This document shows, one piece after another, positions 42,438-54,125 of a DNA stretch of 64,000 nucleotides. The notes beneath the pieces are model-generated. The model was not told where the DNA came from. It worked only from the letters and a program-made list of their open reading frames with translations, and made no database searches. The DNA comes from Microstegium vimineum (Eukaryota; Streptophyta; Magnoliopsida; Poales; Poaceae), in NCBI GenBank assembly GCA_022036555.1, contig CM039119.1:27431694-27495693 (forward strand), written 5' to 3'. The position numbers were made by a program, and so were the translations under genes. Each line of letters begins with the position of its first letter. Position 1 is the stretch's first letter.

Positions 42438-43455
42438 AGTCCACAAGCACGTTGTATTCTTCTGGCGAGCCCGCAACATTGTCCTTGGAGGGGTTCAGTT
42501 GGTCGCCATCACGTGAAGTCGTCGTTGCAAAGTCCCGACCAGGCTGGTTGGTCGAGATACTGCTTGGAGAAGTCTCCCAACCAGGTAGGGCTGGTCGAGA
42601 GCGTCGTAGCTTGATGTGCGATCAGGTCGCCTTATCGGATATTGTGGCTGCTTGTAGGAAGGATGTGATGTGCTTGTTGACACCAGAAGTGGCAAATGGG
42701 AAAAGACCGCAAGCGTACGACTGTCAAGTGTAGCTTTCACCAGGAGTATTCCAGGTATCGTATTTTCCACAGGGAACGAGAAGTGAGTTAACTAGGATTA
42801 TAGATATGTCCTATGATGAATCAAGGGAGACTATGATAACTGGGTTGAGAGGTTCGATATAGCAAAGATATCTAACAAGGTAAAGTTGGTTATACTGGCT
42901 TTATCAGCCCTTCTCTTGCAGGAGGCGATGGGATAGATTAGAAAGAGGGCGAAACTCTAACCGGACTGCACCATTATGTTGTATTGAGGTCCTACCTTTT
43001 AAGAACTTATCTTACACACGTGGTGTAATGCAAAGGCTAGATAGGGTTGTCACTACCTACTAGCTACCACAAACAATCCGTGCGATAAGCGGTTTACAAA
43101 GGCAAGATCTAGTTTAGACACCACGTCTACACTATTCTTACTACTTTAATCCATACATAAGATTAAAGCACTCTACTTAAAGTAAAGTGATGAACAAGCG
43201 CGAAAAGATGTATAACAACTATGCCAGAAGTAGAATATCAAATGCTATAAAGAACTCGGACGTATCACTTACAAGTGCTGAACTTACAAGAGAATCGCAT
43301 CCGTTGAGGCGCAGCTCGGAGAAGACGCCAGACAGGCTCGACTCTCCTCCAGACTCTCCTCACTCTCTTCCAACTAGCATAGCACTACAGCAGAGCTATG
43401 CTAAGCTAAGTAGCTTCTCCAATGAGGCATGAGTGAGGGTGAAGGCCTATGGGGG

Positions 43456-43501
43456 TATTTATAGCTAGAGGTGGAGTAGGGGCTACTCTAGTGTCACGTC
43501 A
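43456..43501 (-). promoter_or_regulatory. Athila LTR promoter module, copy C
   Basis: Reading the minus strand: TGACGTGAC from 43501, hairpin from 43490 (TAGAGTAGCCCCTACTCCA, one mismatch in the stem) and TATAAATA from 43463. Spacings of 11 and 27 bases are kept despite substitutions. Confidence 0.75.
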
Positions 43502-44256
43502 GTGATCCGCACCACCTCCATCAGCCACCGTAGGATCAAACCGTCATTGTAACCGTCTTTAATCAAGGGTAGAGATCAAGTTGATGCATGGCGGCATGCA
43601 GGAAGGCGGTGGAGAGCTCGGGGAAGAATCTGGGCACCAGGGGGAGGTCGACCGACTTGCCTATGGCAGGTGGGGCCTGCCTCTTCCTTCTAGAAGCTGA
43701 CCCACCACTCAGGGGTCTGTGGATGGCCTCTGGGCCCACACATGAGGTCGGTCGACCTCAAGTTGTGGCCTTTGGCCTCCATCTTTCGTGTGGAGCATGG
43801 CTCACATGTCATTGGCACCTTGGCAAAGTTTGACATTTTTCCAAGATAGTTTGTGGGCCATCTATCCTCGTGCTTTGATCTAGAGCCGTTGAGAAGAAGC
43901 ACAAAGGAGATCCAAGGGTGAATCTTCACTCTAGAGGGTGTACTTGGATCATGGGGGCATGGAAGGTCTTGGTAGCCTCTTAGTGAGGTCGGCCGATCCC
44001 CTTTAGAGAGCTCTGGGCCTCCTGTTCGGCGTGGGACCTCCTTGATAGGTGTAGATTCTACTGTGCAAAGTTGGGCTCATAGTGAGGTTGGCCGACCTCC
44101 TTTTGTGGCCAAATAAGGTCATCTTTTGCAGGTAGCTTCTAGAGGTAATATCCATCATGATGGTGTATTGGATTTGCACATTTGCCATACTTAAAAATAT
44201 GTCATGTTGGGCCACAGATCATGACGTTTTGTGCCTACATTCAAATAGAGGACATG

Positions 44257-46268
44257 TGTAATACCCCAAGTTTTATGGGCTATTATCCATGTTATTAATA
44301 TTGTAGTTAACTAACAAAATCATAGTTCATGCACTAAAGTATTATATAATATATAATTTCGGCTTTAAAAAAATGTATAACCTAAGTTTAGCTTTCTATG
44401 TAAGGAATATATCCAGAGAAATATAATATACCAAATATTTAAAAGCTCATTGTACACGGTATTTTAATTTCATTTGTATGTACGTGCACTAACACCACGC
44501 AAGCCTGGTAGCTTAAGCATGTCGTATAAGTGTATGCATGTATGTATATGGACGATCTGCTAATAAACTAGCTGCTCGGCCCAGCTGTCATAGAGGCTCG
44601 ATGATTAAATATTTTATCAGCATATTAACGAGGGAATAGGGGAGCTCTTGCATTAGAAATAAACTAAATAAAATATGCTTAGTGTGAACAAAAGTAATGT
44701 ACGCCAGGAAGATAATTAAGGATGGCCAGCAGTGTTGCTGACGTACTAAATAATAAACGGTAAAAATCTATGGTTAAAATATATACGGTTTCCGTTATCA
44801 GAGAGCGAGCAGAGATCGACCGGGCTCAAGCCTACGTGTTCTCACCTGGTCACCTCCACAGCTTTCTACGGCCTTCTCAATTGTTCGGGCGTATTCTCCG
44901 TTCAATATTTAATAGCCTGACCTCGAGGCTTCTCCCGCAGGTGAGAGGGCCTCAGCACCCTATAAATAGGACATCAAGGCACTGGAGCTCGGCAATCAGC
45001 TCGTCGTAGAGTCGTAGCTGTACTCGACTGCGAGCCCATCGACAAGACCAAGCGTCGGAGAAATAGCCACTAAAATTTGTAGAAAATAATAGACAATAGT
45101 AGAAAAATAAGCAAGAGTGTTGACGCTAAAATATATAGTTTTAATAAGGCAAGCAGAATATATGCTATTAATCTCTCTTATTTATTTGTACTGACTAACA
45201 AGTGTACAACTAACATGCTAACACTCGGCTGACATTTATATTCAAGTTACTTATATTTTACGCGTATTTTGTATTTCCACTTGTGATGTTGCTTTTTATT
45301 TTGCGTGTGTTTTATATTAAAGTTGTGGTGTTATTTTATATTTTGCGTGCGTTTTATATTTCAGTTGTGACTTACTTTTCGCGTGAGTTTACATTTTTGT
45401 TGTGATCTCATCTATACTTTCTATTGTATTCCGTTTATATGTGCTATTTATATTTTACATAGTATTTCATATTTCCTAATATTGTGTTTATTCAAGTTTT
45501 GTAATGCTTAAATTTTTTCGGGCACTTCAATTTTACGCCGCCAAAATTTCTTTTAAAAAGCTGGTGTTGTGACAGCAATCGTATTATACCTGTCATGGTA
45601 CAGAAATGAGACTGTCTGAGTTCTCCAATGGGATTGACTCTTGCTCTGAATAGGGTGCTTGGTGATGGATCCGTAGGAGCGACCATACGCCAGTAAGTCA
45701 AGAGATACGATTCCCAAAGGGCCTAAGAGCTCTGCTCTTCTAGAACATGCATGTACGCATGGTGTCCTAGTAGAGACCTTTGATGTATGTGTACCACTCT
45801 ATAGAGTATAAAAGTGTGAAATTTCACCCCTGTGACTCCCGGGTTGGGAAGCTTGTGGTCATGTGTGGCACCAGTTAAACCATTGTTTGTTTTCAAAATA
45901 TTGTATGAATGATGTGTTAAATATTTCTCGCGCCTACATATTTTGCTGGTTTTATTAATATCATGTACTTGTTTGCTGAGTATGATTTATCGTACTCATC
46001 TTTGTATTTAAATATGTTTTTTCATCTTATAAAAGAATGGACTAATCTAGGCGCGAAGGGAAACGACTAGGTACAGCTATAGTGGTAGCTTGTAGTTTGA
46101 ATATATGTATTTTAATCTTGTAAAATGTACCAAAACTATGAATAAATAAAGAAGAATGGTTTCTGATCCACTTCTCGTCATGGTTATTATACGCCTTGCT
46201 GGGTTATAAATTAGTTTTTATAACCATGCGACAGCTGTCTCGTCTAGGCCCTAGTTAGGGGCGTGACA
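44257..46268 (+). mobile_element. Solo Tekay-like LTR (2012 bp)
   Basis: Ends TGTAATACCCC and GGGGCGTGACA form an inverted repeat with two mismatches. ACATG flanks it on both sides (44252-44256, 46269-46273). TATAAATA lies at 44961, giving plus orientation. There is no internal region. It splits the Athila solo LTR. Confidence 0.85.
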
Positions 46269-46396
46269 ACATGTACATGTGGAACCAAGTTATTTGAACC
46301 AAGTCATTTCTTCTTTGCTTATTCGGTTCCCGAAATGGTCCTTTGTTGACGGTTTTGAGTATGTAAAACTATGTCATTCTTACCGTCAACAGTGTT

Positions 46397-47176
46397 AAAA
46401 AAGAAAAACTTTTAAAAAGTCCTTTCCTGGTGAAGTGTACCCACTTAGGCTCTGCAAAAATAACACAGAAACAGCAGAGCTTTTGTCAAGAAGAAAATTA
46501 GTACATTCACCTCTAGGTGAAGTGTACCCACTTAGTCTCCGCGCTTGGTAGCAGGTGAAGTATGCACGATTATAAAAGACTGAAACATAAGTTTTGTAAA
46601 AAATGACTGTGAATACCCTAGTCCCCGAGCCTGATATAAGGGGCTAGGAGGTTCTTATATCAGGATCATATTTCTTTGTTATGTTCGCAATCCCCGAGTT
46701 TCAGTCCCCGAGTATTTACTACTGCTTTTTTCGCCCTTCTGTGCCGTGGTCGCAGTCCCCAGCGCTACACGGTTTGACAAAGTCCCTGAGTCTGGTCGCG
46801 GATTGCGACCAGGTACCTGGTTCTTGGCTTCTGCTTGACGAAGTCCTCGAGGGTTGAAGCTTCTAGTGGTCGGTGAGGTTTGCCGACCAGCTTTACTGTG
46901 GCGGAAGTACTGTAGTTGCAATAAAATTCATGACAAAATTGTATAGCTAGTCGCCAGGACTGTGGTGTTAGTAGTGCGTAGGAAATCGATAAGCGCAGAT
47001 TAAGGAGTTTATTTAGGAATAAATATGAAATGGGAATAAAATGGAGTAAGTGGGCCAGATTAGCCGCACAGTTAGCGGCCCGTGTTGAGGCGCGGAAGGT
47101 GGGCGGCGTGGCGGTCCCGTATTTGTCCGTTGTGGTTTCCCAAAAACCCTGGAAGGCGAGGCGCCGCACCCCTTGA
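46397..47176. other. Tat 3' region upstream of added gene
   Basis: Non-coding Tat sequence with repeated short phrases such as TCCCCGAG (46621, 46692, 46704) and AGTGTACCCACTTAG (46434, 46519). The minus frames 46679-46921 and 46765-47169 have no motif. It carries the promoter of the opposite-strand gene at its right end. Confidence 0.4.
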
Positions 47177-47183
47177 TATAAAG
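47177..47183 (+). promoter_or_regulatory. TATA box of second opposite-strand gene
   Basis: TATAAAG in CCTTGATATAAAGGGGG lies 154 bases before the expected start at 47331, a similar layout to 26204/26318. Confidence 0.55.
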
Positions 47184-47330
47184 GGGGACTTGGCGGCGGC
47201 GTCTTCTAGGCTATCTTCTGCTTGTGAAAATCTCCATCTTTTATTGTTCCTCTTCCTTGCGCTGGCCGCCTGCGCCCCTCCTTACGAGCTCCTCCACCGT
47301 CTGTTGTTTCCCTTCGCCGTGATTCCAGAG

Positions 47331-50300
47331 ATAGCACCTAAGAGGAGACCCAGCACCAGCTCGTCCACGAGGAAGAAGGCGGAGAAATCTGTGAAGACAC
47401 CGATGGTGGTGACGCCAGATTGGACTAAGGAATGGTCGAGGTGCACCCTGAAGGAAAAGGAGATCCAGCGCCTTGTGACCGCTGGTGTTCTCCAGGAGAA
47501 GGCGATCGTGGAGTGGAGCCCTGCGACGGGTGAAAGATTCCCCACTCCCAACACTGGTGAGCTTGTCGTCTTCGAGCCTTTCTTTTAGAGCGGAATCGGC
47601 GTACCCGTTCATCCTTTTCTGCATGGTCTACTTGAGTACTACCAGGTCATGGTGTGCAATCTTCATCCTAATTCAATTCTGCACATCACAGTCTTTATTC
47701 ACTTTTGCGAAGCATACTTGGGAATCGAGCCCCATTTCGATCTCTTTCGTTACTTCTTCCTCTTGAAGTACAATGGTACTGGAGCGTCGCGGATTGTTGG
47801 ATCTATTTACCTTTAGCTTCGCGAGGGGATGGCTGATGTGTACATTGCCACACCGCTTCAGTCCAAGGTAGCGGAGTATAGATCCTGTTGGTTCTATTTT
47901 CCCCAGCATGAGCCATACGCCCGTGGGGATCCATTGTTTGTTCCGGTTTCCCATCCAAGCTGGTCGGCACGCCCGATGTTGGTTGGTATGGACCAGGTCA
48001 GGGAGCTGCTTGAGTTGGTTGATCGGTCGTCTATGGATGGGCCTGCCGTTGGTTGGAACTTTATCATGCAAAGGTGCCAGCCGTGCAAGGATAGGGTCCA
48101 CCCTTCGTTCGAGTACACGGGTCGTCTTGACCCTACTCGAGAGGTACCGGAAGCATTGGAGTCTGGTGAGGCGCGCGTTCGTCTGGACGCGCTCTTCAAT
48201 CTTTCCCTGGGATATATGATGGGCCCAAGGGATCCATTTCACGCGGGTGCTCCTCCGCCGCCGGTGAGTTTTGATACTTATGTTTTTATTCATTTCGAGG
48301 CTTCTTTGATTGTTGTAGTGATGGACTACTTTTAGTACTATGGTCAGGATCGCGCCGTGTTGTTTTCCCAAGTCCCCTCGATGGAGTGGCCTGCAGGTGT
48401 CGACCAGATGCCAAGGCAGGCAGCCGGGTCTGGCTGCATGGATGATGGTTGTCGCGGTTCTTCTCGTCTGGGAAGTGTTCCCGAGCCACTTGCTGGAAGG
48501 CGCCGGGCGTACAACGACTCTCTAGGGAAGCGTCCAGTCTGTGCTCTGTCCAAGAAGTCGAAGCCGTCGGGTGATACCGGCGGTAAATTTAGCATAGATG
48601 AAGGTGTCGTCCCTCTGCCACTCTCCGTATCGGATTGTCCTGACGAGTCGTTGGATGAGGAAGATGGCGTGCCGGCAGCCAGTGTGGATTGGGAGGGGGC
48701 CTCCGGGTCGCGTGCCAAGGTACCTCTGCCCAAGATGTCTGTTGCTTCGCGACCTACGTTGGTTGTTGCCGGGGAGCCTGCTGTGGAGGTGTGAGCCGCT
48801 CGGGAGCCGGAACGTCCGCCAATGGCTGTGCCTCCAAGTTCCGTGAGGGCTCCTCCGTCCCGGCGGTTTGTGAGGGTGCGTCGGAAGTCGGCGTTGTAAG
48901 TATTCCGTCTTTGTTTCGCTTTGAGTTTCGGGGATTTTGTCCATTTTCTTATTGTACTATGTGCGGTAGGACGCCGAATGTTGAAGACCCATCTGCTCCG
49001 TGTGTTGGTGCGTCGGGTGCCCCTAACCATCCACATAGCGAGTCTGGTCCAACAGCCCCTCTGGTTCCATGCCTGCAGATTTGTCAATGCATTCGGAGGA
49101 CCCTAATCCAGGGAGCGCTCCGGTCAGTGGTAATGCGTATGACGAGTCATCGTTTGGGGAGGTCTATGAGGCTTCGGTGGCCGGAGCTATCGATGATGTC
49201 ACCCCTGGACTGGTGCTGGAGGAGGCCGTCGCCCCCCCCCCCCCCCCGACGTCGGTGTTGTTGGTGGCGCTGCTGCTGATCCGGGGCGTGCTGATGTGCC
49301 AGCACTGTTGGCGCCCTTGGTACCGGGTCCTCAACCAATGAAGAGGAGGTGGCGGCGCCGTCGGAGGAGCCGGACCTGGCGGAGGAGATCCTGCATGTGG
49401 AGGGTGACCCAAAGCTAGAGCCGGTTCGGACCTTCCACCGTGACGGCGAGGACTTCTTCGTTGTTGAGGATGGCGAGGCTGAGGAGGAGGTGGCGGCTTT
49501 TCTTAATGACGCTAATAGTATGATGGGGCGGGTCAACGAGCTTTTGCTGAGCTTTTGCTGTGGATCCTTTGGTGACAGTGGGTGTGTGGTCGCAGGGTCT
49601 CTTCAAGTCCGGGAAGGAGTGCATGGCTATTGCCGACTAGCTTGCGATGCTGGTGGCCGAGAATAAGCGCCTTCGGGGCAACGTTGCTCGTGTTGAGGAA
49701 CAGTTTGCTAGGTTGGAAACTAGTTTGGATGCCACGCACCGGCGTTCGTAGGTGCTGGAGGCCGCTGTCCGGGAGCGAGAGCATGAAAATGCGGAGCTTT
49801 TATCGCATGTTGAGAAGGTCAACGAGCTTTCTGCCCATAAGTTCGTACACTTTTTTTTACTGGACAACTTTGTCACTTTGATCTTTGTCATGATTTGTGT
49901 TTCCTTGTGTAGGCCTGCTCGGGGCTGAAGAGTCAAAACATCTTGTGGAGGAGGAGTTCACTGCTGCCAAGCAGGAAGTTTACAAGATGCAGGCAATGCA
50001 TGAAGGTAATCTCTTCTTATCTGTCGTTTTGGTTGTGCGATCACCTTATCCGGCGTTTGTTGTGCAGCTTACCGGGAACGCGTTCAACTCCAATTTGTAG
50101 ACCTGCAGGCAAAGGTGGATACCTATTATGATAGCTTCTGGTTGTTGGCACGGGAGGTCACCCCTGTGGTCCAGTGTCTCGATGGTTAGGCACTCATCCC
50201 TGAGCGCGTCGAATAGGCGACTGTGGAGGGTGTGTTATCAAAAGCTCGGGGCATGTGGGATAGGCTTCGTTCATTTACTACTTCAACGGCGCAAAGTGTG

Positions 50301-50480
50301 GCTGCTCATGACTTGCCTATGTTGCAGTCGCACTACCCGAAGCTGGAGCTTGATCAGGCTACAACTGGTTTCGTGTTGGGGACGTCGGACGAGGAGGAAG
50401 ATCATCTAGAAGTTAGGGCAGAGCATGTAGCAGAGAGCGTAGTTAAGGATGTCAATTTGTTTGCTGCGGGGCAGCGGTAG
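47331..50480 (+). pseudogene. Second spliced opposite-strand Tat gene
   Basis: Exon 1 (47331-48263) reads IAPKRRPSTSSSTRKK (ATA where ATG is expected), DWTKEWSRCTLKEKEIQRL, GVPVHPFLHGLLEYY and FCEAYLGIEPHFDLFRYFF, the same domain as the gene at 26318 but better conserved. It ends with a Pro run at a GTGAGT donor, phase 0. Later exons carry acidic stretches (49349-49530), a coiled coil (AENKRLRGNVARVEEQFARLETSL, in broken frame, 49650-49830), EESKHLVEEEFTAAKQEVYKMQ (49930-50005, donor GTAATC), YRERVQLQFVDLQ (about 50073) and the C-terminus AESVVKDVNLFAAGQR at 50480. Stops at 47586, 47815, 48792 and several later ones disable it. Confidence 0.7.
49232..49247. repeat. C16 homopolymer
   Basis: Sixteen C bases within the acidic part of the opposite-strand gene. 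The reading frame appears to change across it. Confidence 0.9.
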
Positions 50481-51321
50481 TTATATCTCAGATACAAGTA
50501 TTCGGACGTGTAAGTGAAAACTACAAAGCTATAATATATCCGGGGCGGTGATCTTTTGTTTCACTTGTATGTCCTGTCGTGCCTGCTAAGTCGTGAGCCA
50601 TAGCGATGAATCGTTCGGCCTTGGGTTCCCCATGGCCCGGATCGTAGGGCTCGGAGCCTCTGCATGCGTAGGTGCCGTGGGGATTACCAAGGAGGCACGC
50701 TGCTGGCAACCCGCGGCGCAGAGGGCGAACAGCTCTTGCACGCGTAGGGAGATGCTAGGGACAGGGCCCTTTTCTGAGAGGCTCGATCGTGGCGTGACTA
50801 GAGCCTGTGGAGACCGTTCCTGTAGATGCTGGGCGAAAAGCCATGCTGCTTGTAGAGTCGTCGACCGTACCATGGTCGTGTACAGATTCTGGGCACATAA
50901 CCTCATGGCCTTCGACCCAAATGATGACTCCCGGTTATTGGAGAGACGTCGTTTGGGTGGCCTAATGATAATCATAACGTATAGGGTAGCCACTTCAATG
51001 CGCTATGGGAATCATTAGGCCAGATTCGAGGGCTTCCGATTATGGCCAGGCTGTTTGGAGAGAACGTCGTAATACGTTTTGGAGAGGTCATCGAACACTA
51101 TGGGAGTGTTTTGGAGAGGTCGTCGAACGCTATGGGAGCGTTTTGCAGAAGTAGCCGAACGTCATGGGCATTTTGTAGTTGTCATCGTACGCCATGGTCG
51201 GAATATGGGAAAAAATGCTGCATCTTTATTTATTAATGGAGAGGTACATGGTACAACTTTATTGGAGTATGATTAACTTTGAAAATCCTCTCGCGCCGCT
51301 AAGGGCTGAGAGTCTCTATTT
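50481..51321. other. Spacer where polymerase is missing
   Basis: This 0.84-kb stretch lies between two converging 3' ends (protease stop at 51322 and gene end at 50480). It carries a short tandem repeat at about 51070-51200, with four units of about 35 bases around GTTTTGGAGAGGTC(A/G)TCGAAC(A/G)CTATGGGAG. It is where RT and integrase would be in a full Tat element. Confidence 0.6.
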
Positions 51322-51822
51322 CTAAACATGTGGGAGGTCGGCGGTAGTTGTTGCTGGTCCTGCTTCCTTCGGCTTCTTTACAGCGGGCTTGTCACTGGTT
51401 TCAGAGTTGTATGTGTCCTGAATACGGGGCTTCTCTACTGCATTGATTGTCTGCTGCTCGCACTCGTACGCGATCTTCAGGTTGGTACGGAGACTGAGGA
51501 CGCCCTGTGGCATCGGGATCTTCAGCACCATGTAGGTGTAGTGCAAGACTGCCATCAGCTTGGCGAGTGTCGGATGGCCTAGTATTGTGTGGTAGGTTGT
51601 CTCGATGTTGGCGATGATGAAGTTGATGTTTTCAACCCTGAAGTGGTTCTGGTCACCGAACTGCACAGGGAAGGTTATTTGCCGCACCGGTGTGGAGGCC
51701 TTATCTGGGATGATTCCCCAGAAGGGGAAGTTTCCCGGCAGGAGGTCCTTCTTGGAGTAGTCGTGCTGGCGGAACATGTCGGCGAAGATAATGTTGAGGG
51801 CACTGCCACCGTCGACCAGCAC
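51322..51822 (-). pseudogene. Tat protease, gag-pro end
   Basis: A frame of 166 residues starts inside the protease, MLVDGGSALNIIFADMF (active site DGGS), then NIETTYHTILGHPTLAKLMAVLHY. After a hydrophilic tail (KKPKEAGPATTTADLPHV) it ends at a proper stop. The tail and stop suggest the Gag-Pro reading naturally ends here instead of running into RT. Confidence 0.8.
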
Positions 51823-52066
51823 CTTCCTAAAGCGGCACGTGGCAATGGTTGGATCAATGATGAGTGGGAAACGACCGGGGTATCTATAGTCTGTCCACTC
51901 ATCTTCCTCGGAGAAGATGATAGGTTGTTCTGATCAATCGAGGTAGCGAGTATTGGACGTATCGTCTCCTATGGCGGCGACTGAGTAGACGTCTTTGCGG
52001 ACTTGGCGGCGCGCCTCTCCTCTTTGACGACCATGCTGCCTCCGAAGATGGAGTACATCGTTGAGG

Positions 52067-54103
52067 CTACTTAGAACTCTGGCGCTGGTGGTTCTTGATC
52101 TTTGCCTTTGTCGGCGTCATCCTTCTTCGATCTTTTGTTGCCTCTTCCCGCATAGCTGACTCAAGGAGATCACACTCACGCATGGAGTGCTTGGAGTTTT
52201 TATGTATGGGGCACAGGCCATCGAGGATCTTCTCGTAGCTGGCGTCGTAATTCTTCTTTGGGCAGGCGTTCATGTTGGCGACATAGCGGTTGTCTCTCCT
52301 GTAGTCGTACCTCTGCGGATAGCGTTCGGAGTTACCCGACCGGTAATCCCGGTGGTCGCTGGGCCCTCTTTCGCTGCGGTAATCTAGTCGGCGGTCGCTA
52401 TCCCTTGCGCGTTCTGGGGAACGAGAATGGCGTCGCCTATTCTCCCTGCTACAGGTGGCATCGTCTTGGTTGGCGTAAGGATTCACGATCGTCATCAGTT
52501 CTTCTATGGTTGTTATGCTCTTCTGGGCCAACTTGTTTTGGAGGTCGTCCGTCCGTAGGCCGTTGGAGAAGATGGCGATGGCTTCTAGATCGGAGATCTC
52601 TGCTATGCTTAGTCGTTTGTCGAAGAAGCGCCTTATGTATTCGCGGAGACATTCGTTGCTCCTCTGACAGACGTAACCTTGTATGTCTTCATGAAGATTT
52701 CCTTGACTTCCTCCAAGGTGTCGATGGTGCCTTCTAGGATCTTCTGGAGCCAGCTGTTGGTGGAAGTCAACAACATCACTGGCAAATAATTAGCCATCAT
52801 GTCTCGGTTTCCTCCGGCGCCATACACGGCGATCTCGTATGTGGACGCCCATTGTTCTGGGTTTGTCTTGCCGTCGTATTTCTCCATCGACGTTACTCAG
52901 AAATTCTAGGGCCACCTGATGGTGCGCAGACGAGCAGAAAAAGGACGCAGTCCCCCTATGGCTCGGGGCGCCGGCGTCGATGTTCGATCGCGTCGGGGAT
53001 TGTCATACTCTTCGTCGTCGTATCGTGGGGATCTTCGTCGGTGCTCCCTCAGAGGGCATCGGGGTGATTTCTGCTATGGGACTGGCCGGAGAATTCGGGT
53101 GGGGGACCCGCTTTGTTGACCTGGACCGCAACCGCCATGATGTGGGCCTTTATTTTCTCGATCTCAGGTGTGGCGGGGAGCTTGGACAACTCGCAGGCGG
53201 CTACCGCCAGGTTGGCGCTGGGGTTGGGTACATCGAGACGTCACCCACCTGATCGAAGTCATGCTGGAGGTTGCGTCGTGGTGGGCGATCGCGATTCCTT
53301 TGCTCCTGCTCGCGCCGATCCTGTGCAAGGCGTTCCTGCTCGTGACGCTCCTAGTCACGCCTCTCCTGCTCGCGGCGTTCCAGGCCGCGCCTCTGTGCAC
53401 GTTCGGTGTTGTGTTGTTCTCTTGCGACATGCTCGGCGTCTGTCTCGTTGTCGCGGGCGACGCTGTTGGCAAAGACTTGAAAAATTATTCCTCCGAAGCC
53501 CGGAGGGAACTCCGGGAAGCTGGTCGTCAATCCGGAGGAGTCAGCGATTTCGGTCCTCGTGGCGGTGGCCGAGCCCGATGAGATCGTGCCATCGAGGGAC
53601 TCCGCCTGCTCGGAGTCGCTAGGGATTGCGAAGATGACGACAGTGTTCACGACGAGGACCATCGGGATCTGGTCAAAGATCGATCGGAGCACCTGGCATT
53701 GGAAGATTGTTGCCTGATTGCTGAGCCCATGAGGCATCGTCGGGGGAGGGTGAATGCCCCTGGTCATCAGAGCCATTGTCTTCGCTGGGGCTCGGTGGTG
53801 GTGTGGTCAGCGGCCATGATGGCTGGAAAGTCGGGGTCGTGCCGTCTGCATGAGGTCGATGCAGTCGATGATACCGGCGTTGGAGCGATCGATGGCATCG
53901 ACCAGGTCGTTGATGCTGACCTTCTTTCGCGGGTGGTACTTCGGCGTGGCGGGATGACATGCAGGTGGGGGAGCGTCTGCCCGACGTGGTGTAGATCCGG
54001 GTGTCCAGGATATGGATCCAATCTGGAGCACGGTGTCGGTCGCCGGGAGGACCATCGAATCCGGGAAGGTGACCGCTTGATGAGCCATGGAGTCGATGCA
54101 CAC
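52067..54103 (-). pseudogene. Tat gag, broken
   Basis: Segments: N-terminus (54103-53807) with KVSINDLVDAIDRSNAGI; 53776-53351 with FPPGFGGIIFQVFANS and an Arg/Glu-rich run; the capsid block MEKYDGKTNPEQWASTYEIA (52887-52633); then 52531-52067, rich in RDYR/SER repeats, with CPIHKNSKHSMREC, a CxxH...HxxxxC knuckle. At least four frame changes or stops separate them. Confidence 0.75.
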
Positions 54104-54125
54104 ACCCCCTACCTAGTGCGCCAAC

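Larger units (their letters stand above)
42675..46391 (-). mobile_element. Solo Athila LTR (type C), split
   Basis: The plus-strand edges are TGTTGACACC (42675) and ACCGTCAACA (46391). Flanks GTGCT (42670-42674) and GTGTT (46392-46396) match at four of five positions. Removing the nested 2012-bp LTR and its 5-bp duplication leaves about 1700 bp, the size of the other Athila LTRs here. No internal sequence is present, so it is a solo LTR left by recombination. Confidence 0.8.

Noticed and set aside
47673..48371. A 232-codon minus-strand frame
   Set aside because: It is antisense to exon 1 of the opposite-strand gene, whose plus-strand translation shows the conserved domain.
51328..53622. Plus-strand frames opposite the second Tat gag-protease, as another antisense gene
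   Set aside because: They shadow the conserved minus-strand protease and gag blocks; no splice structure or domain is visible.
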